Assembly: GCF_026967475.1 (NCBI RefSeq)
Contig: NZ_CP114058.1
Location: 2,232,001-2,296,000, forward strand
Length of the DNA: 64,000 bases
Direction of reading: 5' to 3'
Source: Rouxiella chamberiensis
GTDB taxonomy: Bacteria > Pseudomonadota > Gammaproteobacteria > Enterobacterales > Enterobacteriaceae
In this document: one piece after another, positions 54,747 to 64,000 of the stretch
Position numbering within the stretch: the first letter of the stretch is position 1
Layout: each line of letters starts with the position of its first letter
Notes under the pieces: generated by a model
What the model was told of the DNA's origin: nothing
Database searches by the model: none
Seen by the model: the letters and a program-made list of their open reading frames with translations, nothing else
Position numbers and translations under genes: made by a program

Positions 54747-54992
54747 TTATTCGTAAGGCCCGTGGCGGGCGTCAATCGGTAGCATGAAGGTATCGACTAT
54801 CATCGACAGCGGCACGTCGATGACGGTGACATAACGCCACGGTCCGTCGCGCAGGTCCCATTGCACACCGGGATAATACTGGTTGCCGTGGCCCTGCCCC
54901 GGCATTGTACGGCTGATAATGCTGCCACAGCCCGATAGCACCGTTACCGCAACCCCTATGAGCGTGGCTTTCGCCAGAAACCCCATCTTCAC
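54747..54992 (-). CDS. yceK: YceK, DUF1375 lipoprotein
   Basis: An 81-aa predicted outer-membrane lipoprotein: lipobox LSGC at residues 19-22, then GSIISRTMPGQGHGNQYYPG and WRYVTVIDVPLS, nearly identical to E. coli YceK. Function unknown. Adjacent to msyB and the OPG genes as in E. coli. Confidence 0.92.
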   Translation of the reverse strand: MKMGFLAKATLIGVAVTVLSGCGSIISRTMPGQGHGNQYYPGVQWDLRDGPWRYVTVIDVPLSMIVDTFMLPIDARHGPYE

Positions 54993-55275
54993 GCCTTGCC
55001 CCTTTCTCTAAACTTTCCTGACGCAAAGTTTACCACAGGCCCTCTTTCATCCCGTGTTAAGCAAACGTAAAGCAAGACCTCCACTTATTCGTGCTTTCTC
55101 CTCTTTTGCACTATAAAATGCTGACCCACTATTCGGTATATGAATTGTTTATTAAATTACTATTAAAATAAACCGCAGGGGATTATTGTCTGCGATCGTC
55201 TTTTGTAAAAATTAAGGCGAATAAATTCAATCAATTACCTCCTCATCGGTCATCTTTTTTACCCAAGGAATGTTC

Positions 55276-57174
55276 ATGGCCCCAGAAATCATTTCCGTTT
55301 TGTTTTTTATTGCCTCGATTGCCCTTTGCACCCTAAAGGCAAAACGAAATTCTTTCTGGATTTCTCTGATTTTGCTGTTGTCCGCGTTGTTCCTGCTGCT
55401 GAGCGCGATTTGGACGGCCAGTAACTATTTCACCGGTGAAGGCGTTAATGACGAGGTGCTGTTTACCATAACCAACAGCCTGACCGGTGCGGGCGTCGGC
55501 AAATATGTCTTGCCTGCGGTCGGGCTGTTCGTGTTTGTGCTGCTGGTCTTCGGCCTGCTGTCCTGGCTTATCGTGCGCAACAAAAACCGCAATCGCAGCA
55601 TTATCTACAACTTTCTGGCGCTGCTGTTTGCCCTGCTGGCGATTGGTACTGCGCCCGCGACCGCGCAGCTGATAAGCCTTACCACCTCGCAATATGGTGA
55701 TGACAAATCCGACTTTAGCGAAAACTATAAAGATCCGGTCAAGAACATCACCGGCAGCAAACCCAATCTGGTGTATATCTTCGGCGAGAGTCTCGAGCGC
55801 ACCTATTTCGACAACGACGTGTTCCCGGATTTAACGCCGGAACTCGGTGCCATCAAGAAAGAGTCTATCGATTTCAGCAATACCGTGCAGATTCCGGGTG
55901 CCGAAAACACCGTATCGGGCATGGTGTCGGCGCTGTGCGGCATTCCGCTGTTTGCACCGTTCGACAGCAACGCCTCAAGCTCGCTGTCGACGTTCTACCC
56001 GCGCAGTGTCTGTCTCGGCGACGTGCTCAAGGCATCGGGTTACACCAACTATTTCTATCAGGGTGCCAATCTGGCCTTTGCCGGTAAAGAGCTGCTGCTG
56101 CGCTCTCACGGCATCGACAATCTTTATGGTTACAACGAGTTGAAGCCGGACGTCAAAGACGCCAACTACAAAAATGAATGGGGCTGGTATGACGACACCA
56201 TGCTGGACTTCGTTTACGACAAGTTTGAGGCGCTGTCCAAAGCGGGCAAGCCGTTTTCACTCTTTGCCCTGACCGTCGATACGCATCACCCCGACGGCTA
56301 CGTTGACGCAACCTGCAAACGCAACAGCTATCTGTACAATAACAAGCGCAATCAGTCGCTCAGCGCCGTGGCGTGCAGTCAGGAGCAGGTCGCCAGGCTG
56401 ATTAACAGGATAAAGGCCTCGCCGTATTTCAAGAATACAGTGATTGTAGTGTCATCCGATCATCTGGCAATGAACAACACCGCCTATTCGATTCTGACCA
56501 AACAGGAGCGCCGTGATCTGTTCTTCGTGCTGCGCGGGACCGGTGAAAACAATCAGGTCATCGACCAGAAGCGCACAACGCTCGACAACGGTGCCACGGT
56601 GCTGGATATTCTCGGCGGTGACAATGTCATCGGTCTGGGTCGCAGCACGCTGACCAGTGAATCGCTGGCCAACAACTATCGCGATATCCGCAAGCATACG
56701 CTGCGCTGGAAACCGGCCATCATCAAGATGTGGGATTTCCCGAAGAGCATTTCCGATTACGTGCTGCACACTGACGCCAAGCTGCTGACGTTTTCCGGCG
56801 TATCCTTCAAGTTTCCGCTGATACTGCGGGTTAGCGACGGGCGAATCGATCCGATGTTTGACGTGTATCTTTCCGATCCCCTGGAAAAGCAGCTCTCGAC
56901 GCTGGATCCGAGTCAGAAATTTGTATGGATAGACAGTTGCAGCAAGATGGGCAATATCTGGGATCCCGCGTTGAAGCAGGTCAACAATGTCTGTGTCGCT
57001 TCCGGCAGTCTCAATACCAAACCGCATATCGTTGAAGCCGATCGCGACCTGTATCGCGGCAAGGTGGATTTCGGCACCATGCAGCCGGTGGATGAAGATA
57101 CTTTCCACACCACAGTAGAGCGACTGAGCGCGGTAAAAGATTTGACGCCGCCGAATACCGCGGCCGTGCATTAA
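55276..57174 (+). CDS. OpgB-like phosphoglycerol transferase
   Basis: A 632-aa membrane enzyme of the OpgB/LtaS sulfatase-fold family. Four N-terminal TM segments (about residues 5-25, 30-48, 70-92, 108-126) precede a periplasmic domain with VYIFGESLERTYFDND, the nucleophile-Thr region IPGAENTVSGMVSALCG, DTHHPDGY and the metal site VVSSDHLAMNN. OpgB moves phosphoglycerol from phosphatidylglycerol to osmoregulated periplasmic glucans. E. coli OpgB is 763 aa; the last 130 residues or so are absent here without a visible frameshift. ATG 55276 gives the correct spacing to AAGGA. In E. coli opgB lies elsewhere; here it is beside opgH. Confidence 0.87.
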   Translation: MAPEIISVLFFIASIALCTLKAKRNSFWISLILLLSALFLLLSAIWTASNYFTGEGVNDEVLFTITNSLTGAGVGKYVLPAVGLFVFVLLVFGLLSWLIVRNKNRNRSIIYNFLALLFALLAIGTAPATAQLISLTTSQYGDDKSDFSENYKDPVKNITGSKPNLVYIFGESLERTYFDNDVFPDLTPELGAIKKESIDFSNTVQIPGAENTVSGMVSALCGIPLFAPFDSNASSSLSTFYPRSVCLGDVLKASGYTNYFYQGANLAFAGKELLLRSHGIDNLYGYNELKPDVKDANYKNEWGWYDDTMLDFVYDKFEALSKAGKPFSLFALTVDTHHPDGYVDATCKRNSYLYNNKRNQSLSAVACSQEQVARLINRIKASPYFKNTVIVVSSDHLAMNNTAYSILTKQERRDLFFVLRGTGENNQVIDQKRTTLDNGATVLDILGGDNVIGLGRSTLTSESLANNYRDIRKHTLRWKPAIIKMWDFPKSISDYVLHTDAKLLTFSGVSFKFPLILRVSDGRIDPMFDVYLSDPLEKQLSTLDPSQKFVWIDSCSKMGNIWDPALKQVNNVCVASGSLNTKPHIVEADRDLYRGKVDFGTMQPVDEDTFHTTVERLSAVKDLTPPNTAAVH

Positions 57175-57203
57175 GCGCGTCGCGCGCAAAGGTCGGCTGC
57201 AAT

Positions 57204-57242
57204 AAAAAGGGCAGGTTGCGTTATGCACCCTGCCCTTTTTTA
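57204..57242. terminator. Strong bidirectional terminator opgB-like / opgH
   Basis: aaaaagggcagg and cctgcccttttt form a 12-bp stem with A- and T-runs on either side. Confidence 0.88.
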
Positions 57243-57264
57243 ACGCGCTGACTTCAACGTCTCG

Positions 57265-59846
57265 TCAAGCCTTGATACCCAGCGTTTGTGTCTCGGGGAA
57301 GGCTTCGGCATTGCGCGGCAGCTCCGCGTAATACTCTTTCCATTCCTTGAGTTCAGGTCGAGTCCACACCGCCGAGTGCAGACGCGCCATGATAACAGGG
57401 TCACTCAGCAGAATCAGACGGTCGGCCTTGCCGAGACCTTTCGGCCCGCTTTGCAGCGCCTTTTCAAGCATCTGCTGACGGCCATTCTCGATAGTCTCGC
57501 GCAGCAGGTGGCGAGAGGTTGCCATCCCGGTTGCCAGTGCGTTGAACGTCGGGTTGAACACGGCGTGCATAAAGCCGTTTTTCAACATACGTTCGCGGTT
57601 CAGCTGCAGATAGGTTTCTGTCGCGACCAGCTCTCGTGGCGGATTGTACTCTTCCGGAATAAGGAACAGTCGGGCGCGCTTGCTCTTCATCCCAAGCGTT
57701 GCGCGGCTAGACAGCACCGACACGATTGGCGAGAGGATCAGAGAGAAGACGATAGGCGCAAGCCACCACAGGAAACGCAGGTCCAGCCACGCCATGCCGC
57801 CCGCCCAGACCAGGCCGAGCAACAGCTGCGAGCCGTGGCGCTTGAAGGCTTCGCCCCAGGGGTGTCGTCGTCGTCACGCTGCGGGGAGTTCCAGACCACT
57901 TCCCAGCCTAGGAAAGCACTGACCACGAAGACCGTGTGGAACAGCATGCGCACCGGCGCGAGCAGCACGGAGAACAGCATTTCCAGCAGCATCGACACCA
58001 GCAGACGGATTGCGCCGCCAAACTCTTTCGCGCCCTTGGCCCAGATAAGCACCACGCTCAGCAACTTCGGCAGGAACAGCAGCACCATGGTGGTCGAGAA
58101 CAGCGCAATGGCCAGTTCGGGACGCCACTGCGGCCAGACCGGGAACAGCTGCCTCGGCTGCAGGAAGTATTGCGGTTCCATCAGCGTATGCACGACCTGC
58201 AACGCGGTAGACAGCGCCAGGAACATAAACCACAGCGGTGCCGACAGATACGACATGACGCCCGTCAGGAACACCGCACGGTGCACCGGGTGCATGCCTT
58301 TTACCAGGAACAGGCGGAAGTTCATCAGGTTACCGTGACACCAGCGACGGTCGCGTTTCAGCTCGTCAAGCAGGTTCGGCGGCAGCTCTTCGTAACTGCC
58401 CGGCAGATCATAGGCAATCCACACGCCCCAACCGGCACGACGCATCAGCGCGGCTTCAACGAAGTCGTGCGACAGAATCGATCCGGCAAAAGAGCCTTCA
58501 CCCGGCAATGGCGCGAGCGCACAGTGCTCGATAAACGGCTTCACGCGGATAATGGCGTTGTGGCCCCAATAGTGCGACTCGCCCAGCTGCCAGAAGTGCA
58601 GACCGGCTGTGAACAGCGGTCCGTACACGCGGGTCGCAAACTGCTGACAGCGCGCATACAGCGTATCCATGCCCGACGCCTTTGGCGCAGACTGGATAAT
58701 CCCGGCATTCGGGTTGGCATCCATCAGACGGGCCAGACCGGTGAGACACTCACCGCTCATCACGCTGTCGGCGTCGAGAATGACCATGTAGGCATATTCC
58801 CCGCCCCAGCGACGGCACCAGTCATCGATGTTGCCGCTTTTACGCTTCACGCGACGACGGCGACGACGATAGAAGATACGGCCGTGGCCGTCGACATCGC
58901 GGCAGACTTCCATCCACGCCTTCTGCTCTGCGACGCAGATATCGGGGTCGTAGCTGTCACTCAGCACATAGATGTCGAACTGATCCAGATCGCCCGTGGC
59001 TTTCACCGACTCGTAAGTCGCACGCAGACCGGCAAATACCCGTTCCACGTCTTCATTACAGATAGGCATGATAAGCGCGGTGCGATTATTCGGGTTCAAC
59101 GGCTCCTGACCGGTGGTCGAGGCAGTGATACTGTATTTATCCCGCCCGATCATCAGTTGCAGGAAGCCCATCAGCGCGGTCCAGAAACCGGCCGAGACCC
59201 AGCAGAACAGGATGGCGAACAGCACCAGAATGCCGGTCTGCAACACGTAAGGCAGCAGTTGCAGCACGGACTGGAGCAAGTCCTGATTCAGCATATCGGA
59301 CGGGTCAATCAGCGCCCAGCCCTGATAAGGCAGAATGGTTTTCATGTACCAGGTTGCGATGGCGGTCTGCACCAGCATCAGCGCCAGCAGAATATAGCGG
59401 CGAATGGAACCGGCGGCGCGCCATCTCTTCTCGGACTCGGGCATTTGAGAAGAGGTGTAGCGACGGGCAATCGCACTGCGTCCCATCAGGGAATCCCAGA
59501 AACGGCCCACCGGGTTGGTGCGCCAGACTTCAGGGAACATGCTGGAACGTTTGATTGGCGGCATGGCTTTCACCACGGCGCGGCCTTCGTTATCGACATC
59601 GGATAACGTGCCGTGCTCGTCGGCATCGGGCCAGCCTTCGCGAATACGCGCCTTGACCGAGGCAAGCGGTGCCTGCGCGTCGGCCGTGTCTACAGGCGCC
59701 AGTGAATCACCGCCGAGGCGGTGATGCAGAGACGTGAAAGCAAGGTCCTCGGCAGCCGGAAGCTGCTGAGAAATATCCCCTTTCTGAGTCTCAGTCAGGG
59801 GCAAGGCTTCTACGTACTCTTGAGTAGAATGCGTTGTCTTATTCAT
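57265..59846 (-). CDS. opgH: Glucans biosynthesis glucosyltransferase OpgH (one-base frameshift)
   Basis: Inner-membrane GT2 enzyme making the beta-1,2-glucan backbone of OPGs from UDP-glucose; in E. coli it also inhibits FtsZ through its N-terminus. The GT2 motifs [11 protein letters not shown] and [11 protein letters not shown] (variant of QXXRW) are present, with several TM helices. A C missing from a C4 run (plus 57859-57862) breaks the frame; restoring it gives [16 protein letters not shown] and 860 aa (E. coli 847). The start overlaps the opgG stop by eight bases. Confidence 0.93.
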
Positions 59847-61374
59847 TGGCAGGTAACTGGTTGCTCCAGGTTTCGCTCAGCGGTTTGTCGCCATTGACCA
59901 GAGAAGCGCGCATTTCAACCGGCTTCTTCGGATCCTTCACTTTCAGGCGCAGCGTCAAACGCCAGCCTTTGGTGACTGAATTATAGCGGACATTGTTTTC
60001 AAGCAGATCGGCGTTGTCGCCCATGCTGACCTGAGACGCAACCGGCGTATCGGGCTTGAGGGATTTCAGTGCAGGTCCGACGAAGTCGACCACGTAGGCC
60101 ACACTGCCATCCTGCTCGCGCACCAGATTGGACTGTTTCACGTCACCGGCCGAACGCAGGGTCTGGGATACCCATGACGAATCCGGCGAGTGCAGCTTGT
60201 CTTCTTCACGGGTGAAGTGCACGCGGTAGCTGAGATCGATAGGCGTACCGGCAGCGGGCAGCTGATCCGGCGTCCAGAAGGCCACGATGTTGTCGTTGGT
60301 TTCATCCGCAGTCGGGATTTCCACCAGCTCGACCTTGCCTTTGCCCCAGTCGCCTTTCGGCTCTACCCAGGCGCTTGGACGCAGGTCATAGCGATCGTCG
60401 AGATCTTCATAGGCCGAGAAGTTGCGACCGCGTTGCAGCAGGCCGAAACCTTTTGGATTTTCCATCGTGAACTGGCTCACCGAAAGGTGACGCGGGTTGT
60501 TCAGCGGACGCCAGATCCATTCACCGTTGCCGGCATGAATGGACAGACCGTCTGAATCATGCAGCGACGGACGGAAGTTCATCACGTTTGAAGGCTGGTT
60601 TGGACCAAACAGGAACATGCTGGTCAGCGGCGCCAGACCCAGTTTGCCCACTTTGTCGCGCAGGAAGACTTTCGCCTGAATGTCTACGCTGGCTTCTTTG
60701 CCCGGATAAACGTCGAGACGATAGGCACCGGTGGCACGCGGCGAGTCGAGCAGCGCATAGATGACCAGATGTTTTTCATCCGGATTCGGACGTTCAATCC
60801 AGAATTCGCGGAAACGCGGGAACTCTTCGCCGGAAGAAAGCGCGGTATCGATAGCCAGACCACGGGCAGACAGGCCATAAACCTGACCTTTGCCAATCAG
60901 ACGGAAATAGCTCGCGCCCAGCACGCTCATAATTTCATCATCTTTATCTGCTTTATTGATCGGATAAAGAACCTTGAAACCGGCGAAGCCGAGATTTTTC
61001 ACGGAGTCGGCATCGTGTTTTACGTTGCCGAAATTAAACAGGTCGGGGTTGTATTTGATCTCCTTGACACTGTTGGCGGTCACTTCATTAATTTTGACCG
61101 GCGTGTCGAAGTACATGCCCTGGTGGTAGAACTCAAGCTTGAACGGCGTGTTCAGATTATTCCAATACGCTTTCTCGTGATTGAATTGTATTTGTTGGTA
61201 GTCCGCAAATTTCATGTCGCGGAATTGAGATGGCAGATTACTTTTTGGTGCTTCGTAACCTTTATCAGCCAGCGCCTTGGCTTGCTTGGCAACATCATCA
61301 ATAGAAAAAGCAAAGGCAGATGAAGTGAACAAGGTCATCAACACTGCGGCACTTAGCAAACGGACTTTAGTCAT
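59839..61374 (-). CDS. opgG: Periplasmic glucan biosynthesis protein OpgG
   Basis: A 511-aa periplasmic protein of the MdoG family that works with OpgH in glucan assembly. Signal peptide [20 protein letters not shown] to FAF, then [19 protein letters not shown] and long conserved blocks ([44 protein letters not shown]). ATG 61374, preceded by AAAGGG, gives the E. coli length exactly. First gene of opgGH, divergent from opgC. Confidence 0.97.
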   Translation of the reverse strand: MTKVRLLSAAVLMTLFTSSAFAFSIDDVAKQAKALADKGYEAPKSNLPSQFRDMKFADYQQIQFNHEKAYWNNLNTPFKLEFYHQGMYFDTPVKINEVTANSVKEIKYNPDLFNFGNVKHDADSVKNLGFAGFKVLYPINKADKDDEIMSVLGASYFRLIGKGQVYGLSARGLAIDTALSSGEEFPRFREFWIERPNPDEKHLVIYALLDSPRATGAYRLDVYPGKEASVDIQAKVFLRDKVGKLGLAPLTSMFLFGPNQPSNVMNFRPSLHDSDGLSIHAGNGEWIWRPLNNPRHLSVSQFTMENPKGFGLLQRGRNFSAYEDLDDRYDLRPSAWVEPKGDWGKGKVELVEIPTADETNDNIVAFWTPDQLPAAGTPIDLSYRVHFTREEDKLHSPDSSWVSQTLRSAGDVKQSNLVREQDGSVAYVVDFVGPALKSLKPDTPVASQVSMGDNADLLENNVRYNSVTKGWRLTLRLKVKDPKKPVEMRASLVNGDKPLSETWSNQLPANE

Positions 61375-61696
61375 ATCTGGCCCTTTGGAAAAATTTTTAC
61401 CCGGCACGTCCCCTCCTTTAAATGTGCTTAACTCATTTAGTCCATTTTAAGGAATAGTCGGAAATCCGACAACATGAGAGGTGTTCGATTCAACCCGTTG
61501 ATGAACCGTTTAAGCACATAGTTATACAAGGATAACAATTCGGTGTAAGTCCCGCTATGGAAAGTTGTCTGAGTCTATAGTAGGGTTGCGGCCCGCTACA
61601 GTTGCTGCTTTACAAAAAGCAGACAGTTCTTAATCAGTAACAATATGATGAGAAAATAAGCGGTGGTGATAGGATATTTTGCTAAAATGGATCACT
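61375..61696. promoter_or_regulatory. Divergent promoter region opgG / opgC
   Basis: About 320 bp between divergent genes; AT-rich with no open frame worth noting. It must carry both promoters; in E. coli opgGH is repressed by high osmolarity, but no specific operator could be identified by eye. Confidence 0.6.
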
Positions 61697-62884
61697 ATGA
61701 AACCACAAACTCAAACCCGTGAGTTCTTTTTGGACTCCATCCGAGCGTACCTGATGCTGCTCGGTATTCCATTTCATATCTCGTTGATCTATTCCAGCCA
61801 TATCTGGGCGGTAAATAGCGTGACGCCCTCCGATGGTCTGACAATATTCAACGATACTATCCATGCGTTCCGCATGCAGGTTTTCTTTGTTATTTCCGGT
61901 TATTTCTCCTATATGCTCTTCGAACGTTACGAGCAGAAGAAATGGCTGAAGGTGCGGCTTGAGCGCGTCGCCATCCCGCTAATCGCGGCGTTCCCGCTGA
62001 TCACCATTCCGCAGCTGGCGTTTCTCTATTACTTTACCGACAAGTTCGCCAACTGGGGAACCATGAACATCTACCAGAAAGTCAATATTACCGTCTGGGA
62101 AGTTGTTGCACATTTATGGTTCCTGTTGACGCTGGTAATACTCACCAGTATTTCCTTCTATTTATTCCGCGCATTAAAAGAGAATAAGAATAGTCGTATT
62201 TTAAAGATAATTCGCGAGGCTGATTCTTTAGGAAAAATCTCAATACTCTTTTTGTTTTTCGGTTTAATTTACGCCGCCTTTAACCGTTCCTTATATCTTT
62301 TTGCACCCGACCTGTTGGGTAACGGCGCATTTAACTTTATTGTCATGCAGACATTATTCTATCTGCCGTTTTTCTTTATTGGTGCCTGTGCGTTCAAGTT
62401 CGCCAACCTGAAAAGCATGTTCCTCAAACCGTCGGTGCCTGCCTGCGCCGTCTGTATTGTGCTGTTCGCGGCCTACATGATTAATCAGCACATCAATACG
62501 CCCGAACTGTACTCGATGGAGCTGGATGCGATTATCACCAGTTTGCTGGGTATTCTGATGGTGAATGTGGTGTTCTCGTTCAGCCACTATGTGCTGAATT
62601 TCCAGTCACCGTTTGTCACTTATCTGGTTAATGCGTCGCTGTTTGTCTACCTGATTCACCATCCGTTGACCCTGATTTACGGCGCGTTTATAACGCCGCT
62701 GATTAAAAGCGACTGGGTCGGGTTCTGGGTAGGTCTGGTGTTCGTCTTTGGTATCGCCTTCCTGCTGTACGAGGTGCATAAACGCATCCCGCTGCTGCGT
62801 TTCCTGTTCTCGGGGAAATGGCAGTTTATGCAGAAAGACAAGGAAGACAGCGCAGGTGCCGGAGGCCGCACCCAGCAGAGTTAA
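61697..62884 (+). CDS. opgC: Glucans biosynthesis protein OpgC (succinyl transferase)
   Basis: A 395-aa integral membrane acyltransferase-3 family protein with about ten TM helices that adds succinyl residues to OPGs. REFFLDSIRAYLMLLGIPFHIS, FRMQVFFVISGYFSYMLF and NASLFVYLIHHPLTLIYGAF are almost the E. coli text (each given in short). ATG 61697 fits the family start. It is divergent from opgGH, as in E. coli. Confidence 0.95.
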   Translation: MKPQTQTREFFLDSIRAYLMLLGIPFHISLIYSSHIWAVNSVTPSDGLTIFNDTIHAFRMQVFFVISGYFSYMLFERYEQKKWLKVRLERVAIPLIAAFPLITIPQLAFLYYFTDKFANWGTMNIYQKVNITVWEVVAHLWFLLTLVILTSISFYLFRALKENKNSRILKIIREADSLGKISILFLFFGLIYAAFNRSLYLFAPDLLGNGAFNFIVMQTLFYLPFFFIGACAFKFANLKSMFLKPSVPACAVCIVLFAAYMINQHINTPELYSMELDAIITSLLGILMVNVVFSFSHYVLNFQSPFVTYLVNASLFVYLIHHPLTLIYGAFITPLIKSDWVGFWVGLVFVFGIAFLLYEVHKRIPLLRFLFSGKWQFMQKDKEDSAGAGGRTQQS

Positions 62885-62904
62885 GTCACCTTTCTGCGCA
62901 CAAT

Positions 62905-62957
62905 GAAAAAAGGGCGGGTGCCGTTAGAGAGTAATTTCTCCGGCACCCGCCCTTTTT
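62905..62957. terminator. Strong bidirectional terminator opgC / HlyD-type gene
   Basis: A 16-bp stem (aaaagggcgggtgccg pairing with cggcacccgccctttt) and T-run, between two convergent genes. Confidence 0.92.
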
Positions 62958-62976
62958 GCTGCCTGCAAATCGGCAG

Positions 62977-64000
62977 TTAGTGAATATCGATAGTCGGCAC
63001 GACGGACATGCCCACGCGCAGGCGCGCGAGATCGGGCTGATTGTCATCAAGCAGAATCTTCACCGCCAGGCGCTGTGTCACCTTGGTGTAATTTCCGGTG
63101 GCGTTATCAGGCGTAATCGGCGAGAACGTCACGCCGGTCGCCGGTGCCACGCTGTCTACCCTGCCCTTCAAGGTGACGTCCGGCAAGGCATCGACCTTGA
63201 TACTCACCGTTTGATTAGGTTGAACGTGCGCCAACTGGGTTTCCAGATAGTTGGCGAGCACGTACGCCTTATCGATAGGCACCAGCGCCAGCACGCGCGT
63301 TCCGGCGCTCACGTAAGCCCCCACGCGTAGCGAACGCACACCCACCATGCCATCGACTGGCGCCTTGATCTCGGTATAGGACAGGTTAAGCTGCGCCTGA
63401 TCCAGCGCGGTCTGCGCCGAGTCGATCGCGGCTTTGGCCTCCGCCTGCTGGGCGTTTAGCACCTCAAGCTGCTTCTCGGCGGCGCGAACGGCGGCCATGT
63501 CACTCTGCTGGCTCGCCAGCTTCTGACGATAGTTGGCGTCGGAGTCGTCGCGCAGATCCAGCGAGGTCGACCCGTTTTTGGCCAGTTGTCGATAGCGTTC
63601 GGCACTCTGGCGCGCATACACCAGCCCTGCGGCGTCGGCGGCGACCATCGCCTTTGCCTGATCGATGGTCGGCTGCTGCTTGGCAATCTGCGCCAGCAGA
63701 CTTTGCCTCTGCGCCTGCGCCGTTTCGAGCGCGGCCTGCGCCGTGTGCACCGCATTGACGTAATCGCGGTCATCGATTTTTGCCAGCAACTGCCCCGCCT
63801 TGACCTGCTGGTTATCGGCGACCAGCACGTCCTGAATGGTGCCGGAAATACGCGGTGCCACCAGTGTCGAATCGGCAGAAATCACGGCGTCGTCGGTCGT
63901 CGGCGAGGTTTGACCGGCAATCAGATACCAGCCCAACAGAATCAGCAGGACAACGATGACCCCAACGGCCAGCCATACAGGACGAAATGAGGATGTCTTG
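62977..64000 (-). CDS. HlyD/EmrA-type membrane fusion protein (5' end outside window)
   Basis: The frame runs off the right edge. It shows an N-terminal TM segment (VWLAVGVIVVLLILLGWYLI), lipoyl-type halves (TTDDAVISADSTLVAPRISG and DNQQVKAGQLLAKIDDRDY, in parts), a long coiled-coil hairpin of Gln/Ala-rich heptads (residues about 75-180) and a beta-barrel (VRSLRVGAYVSAGTRVLALV). This is the membrane fusion subunit of a tripartite efflux or secretion pump, related to EmrA/AaeA/YibH. The partner transporter should lie beyond the window. Substrate unknown. Confidence 0.88.
   Translation of the reverse strand, partial: KTSSFRPVWLAVGVIVVLLILLGWYLIAGQTSPTTDDAVISADSTLVAPRISGTIQDVLVADNQQVKAGQLLAKIDDRDYVNAVHTAQAALETAQAQRQSLLAQIAKQQPTIDQAKAMVAADAAGLVYARQSAERYRQLAKNGSTSLDLRDDSDANYRQKLASQQSDMAAVRAAEKQLEVLNAQQAEAKAAIDSAQTALDQAQLNLSYTEIKAPVDGMVGVRSLRVGAYVSAGTRVLALVPIDKAYVLANYLETQLAHVQPNQTVSIKVDALPDVTLKGRVDSVAPATGVTFSPITPDNATGNYTKVTQRLAVKILLDDNQPDLARLRVGMSVVPTIDIH

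Noticed and set aside
57936..59606. 556-codon open frame antisense to opgH
   Set aside because: Shadow of a GC-rich gene; composition is His/Gln/Arg-rich, with no domain.

Overview
The window is a contiguous piece of an enterobacterial (Enterobacterales) chromosome with moderate to high GC. Almost every gene has a recognisable Escherichia coli counterpart in the same relative order: the region corresponds to the E. coli nudJ-phoPQ-lolCDE-mfd-ndh-ptsG-fab-rne-pyrC-lpxL-opgGH segment. No rRNA, tRNA, insertion sequence, prophage or CRISPR array was seen. Compared with E. coli several blocks are absent at their usual places (potABCD, nagK, ldtC, ycfP, fhuE, and the whole flagellar/murJ/rimJ/grxB block between rne and pyrC). 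The gene content suggests a Yersiniaceae-type relative (Rahnella/Rouxiella/Ewingella-like), but this genus-level placement is only an inference.

Layout. 1-9.3 kb: partial nudJ, mnmA, a DUF1311/LprI-type secreted protein, hflD, purB (with an internal PurR operator), phoPQ (with a PhoP-box-like site), roxA and pepT. 9.4-17.1 kb: cobB, lolCDE and divergent mfd. 17.2-24.6 kb: ycfJ, ndh (FNR box plus a long inverted repeat upstream), nagZ-thiK-lpoB-ycfL, hinT and ptsG (with the SgrS pairing site). 24.9-35.7 kb: one long minus-strand run, yceD-rpmF-plsX-fabHDG-acpP-fabF-pabC-mltG-tmk-holB-tatD, joining fatty-acid/phospholipid synthesis, folate, cell-wall and replication functions. 35.8-43.7 kb: yceF, rluC, rne with a long leader, an ABM-family monooxygenase, pyrC and LexA-controlled dinI. 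44-54.7 kb: bssS, solA, an orphan LuxR-type regulator, a ProP-like transporter, trhO, an old-yellow-enzyme, lpxL, mdtG, a small Met/Pro/His-rich secreted protein and msyB. 54.7-64 kb: yceK, then an osmoregulated periplasmic glucan (OPG) locus holding an opgB-like gene, opgGH and divergent opgC, and finally a truncated HlyD-type membrane fusion protein.

Quality caveat. About fifteen single-base frameshifts break twelve otherwise well-conserved genes, including genes essential in E. coli (lolE, holB, rne). Six are apparent deletions, mostly in A6 or C4 runs, and nine are apparent single-base insertions. This looks like assembly or sequencing error rather than gene decay. I annotate these genes as whole CDS and give the position of each break.

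No wholly new system could be demonstrated. The points I consider most worth a second look are a PhoQ sensor whose acidic metal-binding patch is missing, an OPG locus that includes an opgB homologue lacking the usual C-terminal domain, an expanded Arg/Asn repeat tract in RNase E, an AT-rich orphan LuxR-type regulator with an altered receiver site, the ndh upstream inverted repeat, and an unidentified Met/His/Pro-rich secreted protein.
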